Below are positions 17,931-25,890 of a DNA stretch of 64,000 nucleotides, in pieces. The DNA lies in contig NZ_JACWFE010000001.1 in NCBI RefSeq assembly GCF_019749375.1, positions 496,001 through 560,000 of the forward strand. The letters run 5' to 3'. Below the pieces are notes generated by a model that saw nothing but the letters and a program-made list of their open reading frames with translations, was not told the origin of the DNA and did no database searches. A program made the translations under genes and the position numbers. The DNA comes from Bacillus sp. S/N-304-OC-R1. Lineage in GTDB: Bacteria > Bacillota > Bacilli > Bacillales > Cytobacillaceae. How positions within the stretch are numbered: position 1 is the first letter of the stretch; each line of letters starts with the position of its first letter.

Positions 17931-19358
17931 TTAATTCTCATCAGATAATATTATTTCTTTCTCTTCCTCATCAATTGAAACCTTGAACAATGTCTCAATC
18001 CATTGCTTGCTAATATAAATGCTGCCGTTAATTGTAGATAATGGTCTTTCTAATAATCCATAGTCATCTTCATTATAAATAAAAATATTTCTGTTTAAGA
18101 AAAACCTGTATGTGTTAGTCCCTTTAACAAGAAGAATAGTTTCTTTATCTTCAAGAACTTCTGCTTGATAATCCAGCGCTTTCATCGTTTTAATAAACGG
18201 AAATAAGCTTTTTCCTTCTTCATAAAGAACCTTTATTCCATCCACATTGTGCCCATTTATTTTAACCTTCCGAGAATCGTAGAAATATAACGGAACAATT
18301 GAATTAGGAGTTTCACTATTATAAACAAAGAAGCTTGTACTTAATCCTCTTAAATTAGAAATATAGTTGTCCAATTCCTTAATCGTAATTAGATTTGGAC
18401 TCTTATTAATTAATCCAATAAAATGTTTCAATTCATCTTCTGAAAGCTTGCTCTTTAATTCAAGTAATACTTCTTTACCTTTCGTCGTTTCTGCTGGTAA
18501 ATTTGCTGAATATGAAGTTAAAACATCAAGGACCCATTGTTGATCAGACGGCAGACTTTTAAATTTTTTCTCATAATAATATTGAATCAGTTTTCTTTTT
18601 AAAGATTCCTCTTTAATATTTGGTTTCAAAATTAATATTCCGCGGCTTGTCTGTTCAATATGCTGATCGGTGAGAATTACAGTTACAAAAGGGTAATGAT
18701 TAAGAGCATCAAGCTCCTTCATGTAAAATTTATTATTTAATTTAGCGCCGCTATAAAATTGTATAAATCCAGTGCTGCCATCAGCTTTCTCAAGATGCTT
18801 AGATTGCCAATATAAACTAGGTGCAGTTCCTGCAGCTTCAAAATAATAATAATCAATTAAATCCATTTCTTTAAAACCTTTCATCTCTGCCCCTGCCGCC
18901 CATGTACCGCTACGATTAACCGTATCAACAATAATAATTGTTGACCTTGTAATTGTTACTTCAGGAACTATTGCTGTCCATTTTTCAAGTAAGTAAGCTT
19001 TATTTTTCTGTGCGGTTGGGATCGTATATTCAAATATTAATTCATTTTGATCAGGGATTATTGTTAAAGAGCTCTCCTTTGATGAATTGCAAGGATCATT
19101 ATTTTTATTCATGCAAGAAAAGCGAAAAAGGCTTTCTGGCTTAATAATTTTGTATTCCTTTTTTGCTGTAATTCCAGTTATTTTTTGTGTAATATTTAGT
19201 TCATTCCCAGATGACTTCACAGTAATTTCTTGTTCTACTTTTTCGGCAGGTACATTTATAGAGTCATTTTGTTTAGAATACGCCTTCCATTGCCAAAACA
19301 GCATACCGCCAATAACTGTTGTTAACACAATAGATATTAGGACAACCGTCTTCCACAT
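17931..19358 (-). CDS. Membrane-anchored protein with possible stalk-type (copper amine oxidase N-like) C-terminal domain
   Basis: 475 residues. An N-terminal membrane segment (about 3-21) and a long exported region follow. The last 80-100 residues (from about TNTYRFFLNRNIFIYNEDD to ISKQWIETLFKVSI) resemble the beta-rich stalk domain related to the copper amine oxidase N-terminal fold, but this is a weak call. No catalytic motif or Cys cluster recognised. The open frame extends 16 codons upstream, but AAAGGGGA precedes ATG 19358. It lies between ylbG and rsmD, where B. subtilis has only the csfG locus. Function unknown; location predicted extracytoplasmic. Confidence 0.6.
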   Translation of the reverse strand: MWKTVVLISIVLTTVIGGMLFWQWKAYSKQNDSINVPAEKVEQEITVKSSGNELNITQKITGITAKKEYKIIKPESLFRFSCMNKNNDPCNSSKESSLTIIPDQNELIFEYTIPTAQKNKAYLLEKWTAIVPEVTITRSTIIIVDTVNRSGTWAAGAEMKGFKEMDLIDYYYFEAAGTAPSLYWQSKHLEKADGSTGFIQFYSGAKLNNKFYMKELDALNHYPFVTVILTDQHIEQTSRGILILKPNIKEESLKRKLIQYYYEKKFKSLPSDQQWVLDVLTSYSANLPAETTKGKEVLLELKSKLSEDELKHFIGLINKSPNLITIKELDNYISNLRGLSTSFFVYNSETPNSIVPLYFYDSRKVKINGHNVDGIKVLYEEGKSLFPFIKTMKALDYQAEVLEDKETILLVKGTNTYRFFLNRNIFIYNEDDYGLLERPLSTINGSIYISKQWIETLFKVSIDEEEKEIILSDEN

Positions 19359-19567
19359 ACAAATCCCCTTTACTAACTTTCCTAGTATAACCATAGCAAA
19401 TCCCAAAGCATCAGTACATGGATTTTGTATAAAAATGGCGAAAAAAGTATAAAATTTTTACTGCCGATTATTAAGTTGAGGATTCCTTTACAAAGAGCTT
19501 CTATTTCAAATTGGAAAATGATAAAGTAATTTTGGACAATTTTGTTTTAGTAGGAGGGAATAATCAC

Positions 19568-19957
19568 TTGATCCAACGATTTATAGAGCTTGGGGAAGGC
19601 TATTCGGATATTTATGAACTCATAGAGATTGCAAAAGCTAACAAGGAACGACTCGTTCACCTGATGGCTTTTCATACGATTATTGATAATCGAAATATGA
19701 CATCCCTTGCAGTTATATTAAAACCGACAAACCCAGGAGACTTTCAACCACTGTATATTTGCAGAGAGGGAATACCAAATCCAAATACAATACCTAATAA
19801 ACGATTTGATTTATTTTCAGCTGTAGCTGCCGAATTAAATAAAGAAATTATTCAATTCGATATTAAGCCTTCGGCCATTTTTGCAGAAAAAGAGTTATTT
19901 TACCAATATTTAATAGGGATATTAAGATTAAACCATTATATACCGCCTTTACAGTAA
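19568..19957 (+). CDS. Conserved hypothetical protein (DUF7147-like)
   Basis: 129 residues, starting at TTG 19568, nine bases after GTAGGAGGG. The frame opens 19 codons earlier, but that stretch contains the ribosome binding site. N-terminus reads IQRFIELGEGYSDIYELIEI. I recall near-identical starts in Bacillus proteins sometimes mislabelled methylthioribose kinase; no kinase motif is present. The protein is soluble, mixed alpha/beta, without Cys clusters or membrane segments. It is convergent with ylbG and shares its terminator. Function unknown. Confidence 0.75.
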   Translation: MIQRFIELGEGYSDIYELIEIAKANKERLVHLMAFHTIIDNRNMTSLAVILKPTNPGDFQPLYICREGIPNPNTIPNKRFDLFSAVAAELNKEIIQFDIKPSAIFAEKELFYQYLIGILRLNHYIPPLQ

Positions 19958-19965
19958 GAAGAAAA

Positions 19966-19996
19966 AAAGGTGAGGAACCTTTGTCCTCACCTTTAA
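19966..19996. terminator. Bidirectional terminator between DUF7147-like gene and ylbG
   Basis: AAAGGTGAGGA...TCCTCACCTTT, 11-base perfect arms, A-rich left and T/A-rich right flanks; overlaps the ylbG stop. Confidence 0.88.
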
Positions 19997-20268
19997 ATAC
20001 CCATTTTATAATCATATTCCTTTGCTTTATCAGGCTTTGAGTTTTCAAACTCCATTTTCAAAAATGGTTTGTATGATGGTTCTACCTTTTTAACAAATGA
20101 AAAGGCACTGATTTTCCCCATTATTTCATCAGCTTCCTCAAGATTACAATATAAAACTACATATTTCAGTCTTTTAGAAACATAATGGACATTTCCAAAT
20201 CTTCGTAACATTTTTGCCTGCTTTAATGAATACAGCCAGACAATTATTCCCTGCCGTTGACCGAGCAT
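19993..20268 (-). CDS. ylbG: YlbG family protein (DUF2129)
   Basis: 91 residues, matching the usual size of about 90. Begins [31 protein letters not shown]-like sequence, characteristic of DUF2129, with the [14 protein letters not shown]-type segment near the C-terminus. Start ATG 20268 follows AAGGGGAAG, whereas the longer frame adds 18 unconserved codons. The neighbour of ylbF as in B. subtilis. Function unknown. Confidence 0.92.
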   Translation of the reverse strand: MLGQRQGIIVWLYSLKQAKMLRRFGNVHYVSKRLKYVVLYCNLEEADEIMGKISAFSFVKKVEPSYKPFLKMEFENSKPDKAKEYDYKMGI

Positions 20269-20405
20269 ATTTTCTTCCCCTTCAAAATCAACTATTTTTA
20301 TTAGTCTAGCATAAAAAATCATCCGCTTTCAATGGGCTGAAACATGAATGCTAAAAATTCTAATAAAAAGAAGCAGCACTGAAATCCAATGCCGCCAAAA
20401 CTTAG

Positions 20406-20849
20406 TTAAGAACAGCCACAGCTACCACCTGAACCACATCCACCACCACAGCTAGATGAGCTGTCAAAAAACGGATTTCCCGTAGGCACCTTAATGTGAT
20501 CGGAAACTGAGCGTCCAATTATCATACTTACTTCATCAAGAATAGCCTGCAAATCATTTTCCGCTTTTCTGAATTCTGCAACATGTACATCCATATCCAT
20601 TTCTCTTTTTAGTTCACGGATTGCTGTCATTACAGTTTTGTAATCAGGGTGGTACTTTCCAAAGCGCTGAACTTCCTCATATTGTTCTTTTATTTTTACG
20701 AACTCATTTATTTTCTTTTGTGTTTCCTTGTTGGTCTTTAATTTATATAAACATTGGCGGTATCGTTCTGCCTCTATTGAATGAATAATCATTGCAGCAA
20801 TTTGTTCTGCAGTATCTAATATTTCAACTCTCTCAGTTGTAGCAAGCAA
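20406..20849 (-). CDS. ylbF: YlbF/RicF, subunit of the Y (RicA-RicF-RicT) complex
   Basis: 147 residues. The helical YlbF/YmcA domain covers about 10-125 (EQIAAMIIHSIEAERYRQC, then coiled helices). The C-terminal tail is extremely rich in Cys and Gly (seven Cys in the region SSCGGGCGSGGSCGCS and nearby). With YmcA and YaaT, YlbF forms a complex that carries Fe-S clusters, guides RNase Y cleavage and influences competence, biofilm and sporulation. The Cys tail is consistent with cluster ligation. Start ATG 20849 lies close behind GGAGGTGAG. Confidence 0.93.
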   Translation of the reverse strand: MLATTERVEILDTAEQIAAMIIHSIEAERYRQCLYKLKTNKETQKKINEFVKIKEQYEEVQRFGKYHPDYKTVMTAIRELKREMDMDVHVAEFRKAENDLQAILDEVSMIIGRSVSDHIKVPTGNPFFDSSSSCGGGCGSGGSCGCS

Positions 20850-20901
20850 ATCCAGCTCACCTCCGTTTCATATTTTATCATGAAACAGCGGAAATCAAAA
20901 G

Positions 20902-21330
20902 TTATGGGATTGTCACATAAAATTCCCTTTTCAATATTGAAGATGTTTCGTTATCCTTTAAAACCTCTAATTTAATTTTGTGTGTCCCAGCAGATAATCC
21001 TTTCACAATAAATGCAGCAGATGAAATTTGATCTTTTTTCTGTCCATCTATATATAGAATAATGCTTCCTTTATTTGAAGCATTCGTCTCTCTAAAAGTA
21101 ATTCCAGGTACAATACACTCAATAAAAAGATTTTTTCCTTTTACTTGATGATTTACATAAAATTGATCACTACTGTTTTGTGCTATTGCAGTTACTGCAA
21201 CATCCTTGTTACTAGTAGAAACATTCATCGGTTCAACTATAAATTTGGTTTCTGGCTTTGGCTTGTCCTTATGACAGCCTGTAGTAACAACTAATAAGCA
21301 AATCATGTATAAATAAATGAACCGTCTCAT
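20902..21330 (-). CDS. Putative lipoprotein of unknown function
   Basis: 142 residues. A short basic N-terminus and hydrophobic core end in a lipobox (VVTTGC), so a lipid-anchored exported protein is predicted, with Cys near residue 19. The rest is beta-rich with Ig-like character (for example SIILYIDGQKKDQISSAAFIVKGLSAGTHKIKLEV), resembling a small adhesion or sensing domain, but no family was recognised. ATG 21330 was chosen; the earlier GTG lies inside the AAGGGGTGAGG ribosome binding site. Inserted between ylbF and ylbE, where I recall no B. subtilis counterpart. Confidence 0.75.
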   Translation of the reverse strand: MRRFIYLYMICLLVVTTGCHKDKPKPETKFIVEPMNVSTSNKDVAVTAIAQNSSDQFYVNHQVKGKNLFIECIVPGITFRETNASNKGSIILYIDGQKKDQISSAAFIVKGLSAGTHKIKLEVLKDNETSSILKREFYVTIP

Positions 21331-21420
21331 CGGCCTCACCCCTTTTAAATAGGTAACTTGTATGTAATTTATTGTTTGCGTTATCCGCTATTTTTACTCT
21401 GATTCATTTTAAGATTTGAA

Positions 21421-21460
21421 AAAAACCAAAAGCCTTCTTTGTAAAAAAGAAAGCTTTTGA
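21421..21460 (-). terminator. Terminator after ylbE
   Basis: CAAAAGC-TTCTTT...AAGAAAGCTTTTG inverted repeat followed on the minus strand by GGTTTTTTTC. Ends the ylbD-ylbE transcript. Confidence 0.85.
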
Positions 21461-21700
21461 TTATGTTTGAGATTTCATCGCCTGAAACATACTCATCATC
21501 ATTGAGGCCATTTGTACACCATTTGTAAATTTTTCAACTTTATGTGGGATTGTCTTTTGATAATGATGCAGCGCAGCGATCTCCAACGCCTGTAGATCAT
21601 GTGGATTCCTGGATAACCGCCGATACCAAACAGGCTGCTGTCTTATGAATTGCTGTATTTCTCTGTTTTGACTCACATAATCAACTATGTCTTTTCTCAT
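21461..21700 (-). CDS. ylbE: YlbE-like protein
   Basis: 79 residues. Matches the small YlbE family: IVDYVSQNREIQQFIRQQPVWYRRLSRNP at the N-terminus and a methionine-rich C-terminal stretch (MASMMMSMFQAM). It follows ylbD with a 16-base gap, as in B. subtilis, so the two are likely one operon. No enzymatic motif; function unknown. Confidence 0.9.
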   Translation of the reverse strand: MRKDIVDYVSQNREIQQFIRQQPVWYRRLSRNPHDLQALEIAALHHYQKTIPHKVEKFTNGVQMASMMMSMFQAMKSQT

Positions 21701-21716
21701 ATCTTTCCCCTTTTAG

Positions 21717-22121
21717 CTAATCTTTTTTAAACGTAAATGGGTTTGAAGGAGGCTGGTTTACATTACTTGGCTTTTGTCCCGGATTACTACTACCTTGAAA
21801 TTGAGAAATCACTCCTTGAATTGCTGCTAAAGCTTGATTGAGGTTCGTAATATATCCTTGAACTTGGTTTGGATCCATTCTCTTAACTGAATTAAAAATA
21901 TTGGACATCCAATCCGTCTTCTTCTCTTCTGTTTTATTTTCAGGCTGAGCATCCGATCGGAATGATTCCCATTTTGAATCTTCTTCACCTAATAAGTACC
22001 AATCTTCATATAATTCCTGCCAGGATGACCTGCCCTCACGAACCTCTAGAACAATCTTTGGATTTTTTTTAACAAATTCCTTAAATTGCACAACTGTTGG
22101 ATGAAGCTCTTTTTTAGTCAT
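21717..22121 (-). CDS. ylbD: YlbD family protein (putative spore coat protein)
   Basis: 134 residues. N-terminal segment HPTVVQFKEFVKKNPKIVLEVREGRSSWQELYEDWYLLG (about 7-46) is the YlbD signature. A variable hydrophilic linker and a Pro/Asn/Gln-rich tail (about 110-130) follow. Annotated in B. subtilis as a putative coat-associated protein, consistent with low-complexity composition. First gene of the ylbD-ylbE pair. Confidence 0.88.
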   Translation of the reverse strand: MTKKELHPTVVQFKEFVKKNPKIVLEVREGRSSWQELYEDWYLLGEEDSKWESFRSDAQPENKTEEKKTDWMSNIFNSVKRMDPNQVQGYITNLNQALAAIQGVISQFQGSSNPGQKPSNVNQPPSNPFTFKKD

Positions 22122-22270
22122 TTGTGCCTTTCACCTCGGTTTGTTACAAATGCCTATCATAGTGTATGTAATATTTGATAAAAGGTGAAATAACCAAATA
22201 ATTTCTAAATATAAATGATTATCTAAAAATGGTAATATGGTTACAGAACTTACTCCAAAGGTGAATTGCA

Positions 22271-22483
22271 ATGAAGAATCAAGTAAGAGAAATGTTAGAG
22301 GACTAGCTAAATAATGCTACATTAGAGGAGCTAGAAACATTAAAGGGTGTTTTGCACGGTTTTCAAAAAAAGCATCATAAGGGTTCTAAAACGATGGTTA
22401 TTTCCGCTGACGTACTTCGTTCAGACGGAAAGAAAATGGCACAGTCTCCAGGCAGCTTTTTTATTATTAAGAAAAATAAATAG
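22271..22483 (+). pseudogene. Small gene interrupted by an in-frame amber codon
   Basis: A 71-codon frame begins at ATG 22271 behind AAAGGTG and ends at TAG 22481, with one additional TAG at codon 12 (22304-22306). Sequence on both sides reads like coding DNA. The N-terminal part gives MKNQVREMLED and the remainder continues LNNATLEELETLKGVLHGF, followed by a basic, SDGKK-containing C-terminus, with no frame change. A restart at TTG 22352 behind AAAGGG would give about 43 residues. The stop of the frame lies 11 bases before the next gene, so both are likely one transcript. Family not recognised. It may be a recent nonsense mutation, a readthrough, a sequencing error or a shorter gene that restarts. 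Confidence 0.55.
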
Positions 22484-22494
22484 GTGGTGTTCAC

Positions 22495-22851
22495 ATGGTT
22501 ACTGCCATTGTTATTCCAATCATCTGTATTTATTTTTACTGGATCACAAAAAAGGAAATGCGTGAAAGCCATGAAAAATGGATTCAGCTAAAAAATATAC
22601 CCGAAGAGGCAATAATATCAGGTAGGGTTATGAATGTTCGAGAAAGCAGACAAAGATTTTCCCACAACCGCTTTGTTTATGTAATTGATATTAAAATACA
22701 ATCTGGACAATCCGTTTGGGATGTTAAGAAAATGATTCCAATTGATGGTGAACAGAAATTGCCTCAATTACAACAAGGAGAAAACATCCGTGTATTTGGA
22801 AATTGGAAAGAAGATTATTTTCTTGTGGCCAGAATTGAAATAATAAAGTAA
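22495..22851 (+). CDS. Small membrane-anchored protein of unknown function
   Basis: 118 residues. One N-terminal hydrophobic helix (about 2-17) is followed by a cytoplasmic-type basic segment and a beta-rich domain (about 38-118) with alternating hydrophobics (FVYVIDIKIQSGQSVWDVKKMIPI; NIRVFGNWKEDYFLVARIEII). The domain looks like a small OB- or NfeD-like barrel, a fold guess only. ATG 22495 follows GGTGGTG at good spacing. The upstream partner is the amber-interrupted frame; a terminator follows at 22872. No B. subtilis equivalent recognised at this place. Confidence 0.7.
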   Translation: MVTAIVIPIICIYFYWITKKEMRESHEKWIQLKNIPEEAIISGRVMNVRESRQRFSHNRFVYVIDIKIQSGQSVWDVKKMIPIDGEQKLPQLQQGENIRVFGNWKEDYFLVARIEIIK

Positions 22852-22871
22852 AGAGTTCTGCCTAACTGCAT

Positions 22872-22903
22872 AAAAGAGCTTGTACATAAGACCAAGCTCT
22901 TTC
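22872..22903. terminator. Terminator between the small membrane gene and ylbC
   Basis: AAAGAGCTTG...CAAGCTCTTT with ten-base arms followed by CTTG; separates convergent genes. Confidence 0.85.
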
Positions 22904-22927
22904 TTGTAATAAAAATATTATAATTGC

Positions 22928-23995
22928 TTATTCCTGCCACTTTTCAATAAAATTTTGTGTATAATGTTTCTTAAATACCCCAACGCCTAAATGAGTAAAA
23001 TGTTCATTTAACAGACTTTCCCTGTGTCCCTTACTATTTAGCCAGCCTTCAACTACAGCTGGAGCATCCATATAATTAGCTGCAATATTTTCACCGGCCA
23101 TTTGGTAGAAAACATTCCCAGCTTCCAATCGAGCAGCCAAATCTCCAAATTCTTCAGAAATATGGGAGAATTGCTGGCTATCATACATATCCTTACTATG
23201 CGCAAGAGCCACTTGAGCTGTCTGTTCATCCCATTCTAATGGATTCAGCTTATTACGAATACGAAATACATTCGTTATATCAAATATTTGTCTTTCCTTT
23301 CCTCTTTCCACTTCTTCTTCATTTACGATTGAGTCTTCATCTGATTCTAGCAGTTCACCTCGATAAACCATTTCATATGGATGCTGTTTAATTAATGTTT
23401 CTGCATCTATAAGTCTAATGCTTGAAAGGGTACCGCTAAACTTGTCCAAATAGAGCTGGGCATAAATATCTCCTATCAAAACAAGTGGACGAGTATTCAA
23501 ATCATCTTCTGACAGCTCAAATTTATACGAACTATTGTTATACTCAAGGTTAATAGTTGAATCAAAAATATTGGAAGAATAAATTTCTGCTACTGGCTGG
23601 CCAATTTTAAATGGCATTATTGGAGCTTCAGAACCTGTCGCATAAATGGTGACAATTTTATTATCTTTTATGCCAGCCTGAATATATTTTTGATAATTAA
23701 TAGGATAAATCCACCACTCGTACCCGTATAATGAAGGATCCACTCTAAGTGGTTTGCCATATAGATTAATTACTTCGTTGGAAGGCTTGCCAAGCAAACT
23801 AATTAGACCTTCATTTGGCTTCTCCAGACCAGAGGAAGCATCAGAATCTGACTCACCTAAATCATAGTCAACTTTTGGCTGAGTACTAACTTCATTTAAT
23901 AAGATCTTATCTTTTTCATCTGATTCATGATTAAAATATAGTCCTATCGCCAATAGAGCGGCAATAATAATTAGTATTCGAATAAGGGTCCTCAG
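22928..23995 (-). CDS. ylbC: CAP-domain membrane-anchored protein YlbC, probable CTG start
   Basis: 355 residues if started at CTG 23995. The frame from the first canonical start (TTG 23953) would cut the N-terminal hydrophobic anchor in half. Extending to CTG restores RTLIRILIIIAALLAIGLYF and places the codon eight bases after AAAGGAG. The central region (about 60-190) is a CAP-associated N-terminal domain (LISLLGKPSNEVINLYGKP). The C-terminal part (about 225-350) is a CAP/SCP domain with AHSKDMYDSQQFSH, GENIAA and HRESLLNEHFTHLGVG motifs. CAP proteins are extracytoplasmic; the B. subtilis YlbC role is unknown. Terminator lies downstream at 22872-22903. Confidence 0.88.
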   Translation of the reverse strand: MRTLIRILIIIAALLAIGLYFNHESDEKDKILLNEVSTQPKVDYDLGESDSDASSGLEKPNEGLISLLGKPSNEVINLYGKPLRVDPSLYGYEWWIYPINYQKYIQAGIKDNKIVTIYATGSEAPIMPFKIGQPVAEIYSSNIFDSTINLEYNNSSYKFELSEDDLNTRPLVLIGDIYAQLYLDKFSGTLSSIRLIDAETLIKQHPYEMVYRGELLESDEDSIVNEEEVERGKERQIFDITNVFRIRNKLNPLEWDEQTAQVALAHSKDMYDSQQFSHISEEFGDLAARLEAGNVFYQMAGENIAANYMDAPAVVEGWLNSKGHRESLLNEHFTHLGVGVFKKHYTQNFIEKWQE

Positions 23996-24158
23996 AGGCT
24001 TGTCTCCTTTCTATTATTTTATATATGTATATGATAACTTCTTAATATTAGTATATCATCATTTACATTCTTTTTAATAGAAAGGGCAGAAAATTCTAAT
24101 AAATTTTAACCATGCCTTAATTCCTAATTAATCATTAAAATATTCTTGAAATAATAAA

Positions 24159-24179
24159 GAACACCACAATCGGTGTTCT
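24159..24179 (-). terminator. Terminator after ylbB
   Basis: AGAACACC...GGTGTTCT hairpin followed on the minus strand by TTATTATTT. Confidence 0.75.
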
Positions 24180-24184
24180 GTTCT

Positions 24185-24616
24185 TTAATGCTGGATTACA
24201 TTGTTTTGTTCTGAAATCTCAGATAAAGCTTCCCCAGCTTTTTGATCTGTTAAATGATGGACAGCAAAATCACCTAAAGAAATAATTCCTACTAATTTCT
24301 CTCCTTCAACAACCGGTAAACGCCTAACCTGATGCTTAGCCATTAAGTTTGCTGCTTCATGAGCGTCCATTTCTTTTGTGACAGTTATTAAATCTTTACT
24401 CATAATTTCTTCAACCTTTGAAGATGGAGGATTTTTCTCTGCTACACAGCGCAACACAATATCCCTATCTGTAATCATGCCCACTAATTTGTCATTGTCA
24501 ACAATAGGTATAGCACCAACATTTAATTCCTTCATCTTTACAGCCACTTCATAAACGTTATCTAACAAGGAACAGCTATCAACTTCATCAGTCATAATAT
24601 CACGGATTTTATCCAT
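24185..24616 (-). CDS. ylbB: CBS-domain protein YlbB
   Basis: 143 residues, consisting of two CBS motifs (about 7-58 and 72-125). MVGMITDRDIVLRC-like and LVGIISLGDFAVH-like segments end each repeat. Paired CBS domains (a Bateman module) usually bind adenosyl nucleotides and act as energy sensors; no enzyme domain is attached. The ATG follows directly on the TAA of the LysM-CAP gene and its ribosome binding site GGAGGAAG lies in that gene's last codons, so the two are translationally coupled. Confidence 0.9.
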   Translation of the reverse strand: MDKIRDIMTDEVDSCSLLDNVYEVAVKMKELNVGAIPIVDNDKLVGMITDRDIVLRCVAEKNPPSSKVEEIMSKDLITVTKEMDAHEAANLMAKHQVRRLPVVEGEKLVGIISLGDFAVHHLTDQKAGEALSEISEQNNVIQH

Positions 24617-25261
24617 TTAACTTCCTCCTTCGTTTCTTTGAATAATCAAAATTGTCCAATAATGGCCATGCAAGCCGCCTGTTACATACCCAATACCTAT
24701 ATGAGTAGACAGATTATCTAACATGTTTGACTGGTTTTCAGTTGAATTCATCCATAAAGAAAAAATCTCTTCAGGAGATCCGTATCCTGCACCAATGCTT
24801 TCTTTGACCTTATTAAACGGAATCCTAAAGGTCTTCAACATATTTATAGAATCCCCATAAGATGGGGAAATATGCGATACATACTGATACTCCATCATGT
24901 CATTCGATTTTTCTCGGGCGGCTTTTGCCAGAGAAAGATCTAAAATAAGTGGTTTCAAACCATGATCTTGTCTTTTTCTATTCATTAGCTCTAAAAGGTC
25001 TTTTTCATGACTGGACAGTGAAGTGATGTTATCTTTTCTTGATGCCCCGGGGATTGTTATTATTTGACCTGGGAAAATAATATTTGGATCTGAAATTTGA
25101 GGATTATGCTGAATAATTCGGCGAAGCCCAGTTCCAAAATGTAAAGCGATTTTCCATAAAGTATCTCCGCGCTTAACTGTGTAAATTGTATCTGCATAAA
25201 TATTTAATCCAGAAGAAATATAAATCCATAATGAAATAATAAATATAAATAACCTTTTCAT
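24617..25261 (-). CDS. Secreted LysM-CAP domain protein
   Basis: 214 residues. Signal peptide (about 1-24, MKRLFIFIISLWIYISSG), one LysM domain (about 26-70, YTVKRGDTLWKIALHFG to NIIFPGQIITIPG), then a CAP/SCP domain (about 85-205, HEKDLLELMNRKRQDHGL and YVSHISPSYGDS). Resembles SafA- or YkwD-type spore or wall proteins; the LysM domain predicts peptidoglycan binding. ATG 25261 follows AAAGGAGG. The longer frame of 21 extra codons lacks a signal. It is the second CAP protein in this stretch after ylbC, which hints at a shared extracytoplasmic role. Confidence 0.85.
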   Translation of the reverse strand: MKRLFIFIISLWIYISSGLNIYADTIYTVKRGDTLWKIALHFGTGLRRIIQHNPQISDPNIIFPGQIITIPGASRKDNITSLSSHEKDLLELMNRKRQDHGLKPLILDLSLAKAAREKSNDMMEYQYVSHISPSYGDSINMLKTFRIPFNKVKESIGAGYGSPEEIFSLWMNSTENQSNMLDNLSTHIGIGYVTGGLHGHYWTILIIQRNEGGS

Positions 25262-25482
25262 ATAAAGCCTCCTTTTTCCCAATATTATATTCTCCAAATT
25301 TCCGAAAAAAAGAATGCTTCCCATACAATTAATAAATAATAATCCATTTTATATGCATTCTTTATATGTATACATTGCATCTTCTGTCTATTTCTACTAT
25401 TATTAGACATGGATAGTAATTGAAGATTTAATCTAAAATAGCTGTACACAGCTAGCAATGGATTGTTTTAGGAGGGACAAAC

Positions 25483-25842
25483 ATGAAGTTTGAAAATACG
25501 GGGATTGAAAAAAAGAAAGCGGACCTCGTTCGCCTAGATGAAGTAATGCTTTCCAAAGGACTTGTACGAGAAGGTCAATGGGATTACGAAAGAGTTACAT
25601 ACGATCGCAAATTCGATCTAAAAGAAGGAATTTACTATTTGCGTGTTTTCGGTCAAACAGTTGAAGGCGAAATTGACACAAAAAGAGCAGTTATTGAATT
25701 AAAGACACCAGTACTTGGAAAATATTATTATCCTCATGGTGTTGAATATGGTGATGATGAAGTATTTCCAAAATCACTTGTTAGCCAATGTCAAAAAATT
25801 CTCACTGAGCTTAATGAAGAGATTGGAAAGTTTGCAAAATAA
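25483..25842 (+). CDS. YugN-like family protein
   Basis: 119 residues. Shows the YugN family pattern: N-terminal acidic/basic helix with RLDEVMLSKGLVREGQWDYERVTYDRKF (about 17-44), a beta-rich middle, and HGVEYGDDEVFP (about 85-96). No known activity. ATG follows GGAGGGAC. Monocistronic, bounded by a very strong terminator at 25844-25884. The B. subtilis yugN lies elsewhere, so this is a family rather than orthologue assignment. Confidence 0.82.
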   Translation: MKFENTGIEKKKADLVRLDEVMLSKGLVREGQWDYERVTYDRKFDLKEGIYYLRVFGQTVEGEIDTKRAVIELKTPVLGKYYYPHGVEYGDDEVFPKSLVSQCQKILTELNEEIGKFAK

Positions 25843-25843
25843 T

Positions 25844-25884
25844 AATAACAAAGGACGCATAATATATATGCGTCCTTTGTTATT
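25844..25884. terminator. Long perfect terminator hairpin after YugN-like gene
   Basis: Seventeen-base perfect arms, AATAACAAAGGACGCAT...ATGCGTCCTTTGTTATT, with a seven-base loop. Confidence 0.92.
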
Positions 25885-25890
25885 ATGAAG

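Noticed and set aside
17645-17941. 98-codon minus-strand frame next to rsmD
   Set aside because: It lies across the hairpins of the csfG-like RNA, lacks a ribosome binding site at its start, and its N-terminal half is low-complexity basic sequence from the terminator region.
22347-22565. 72-codon plus-strand frame overlapping the amber-interrupted gene
   Set aside because: Out of frame with both neighbouring genes, with arginine/tryptophan-rich noise composition; the in-frame reading is far more gene-like.
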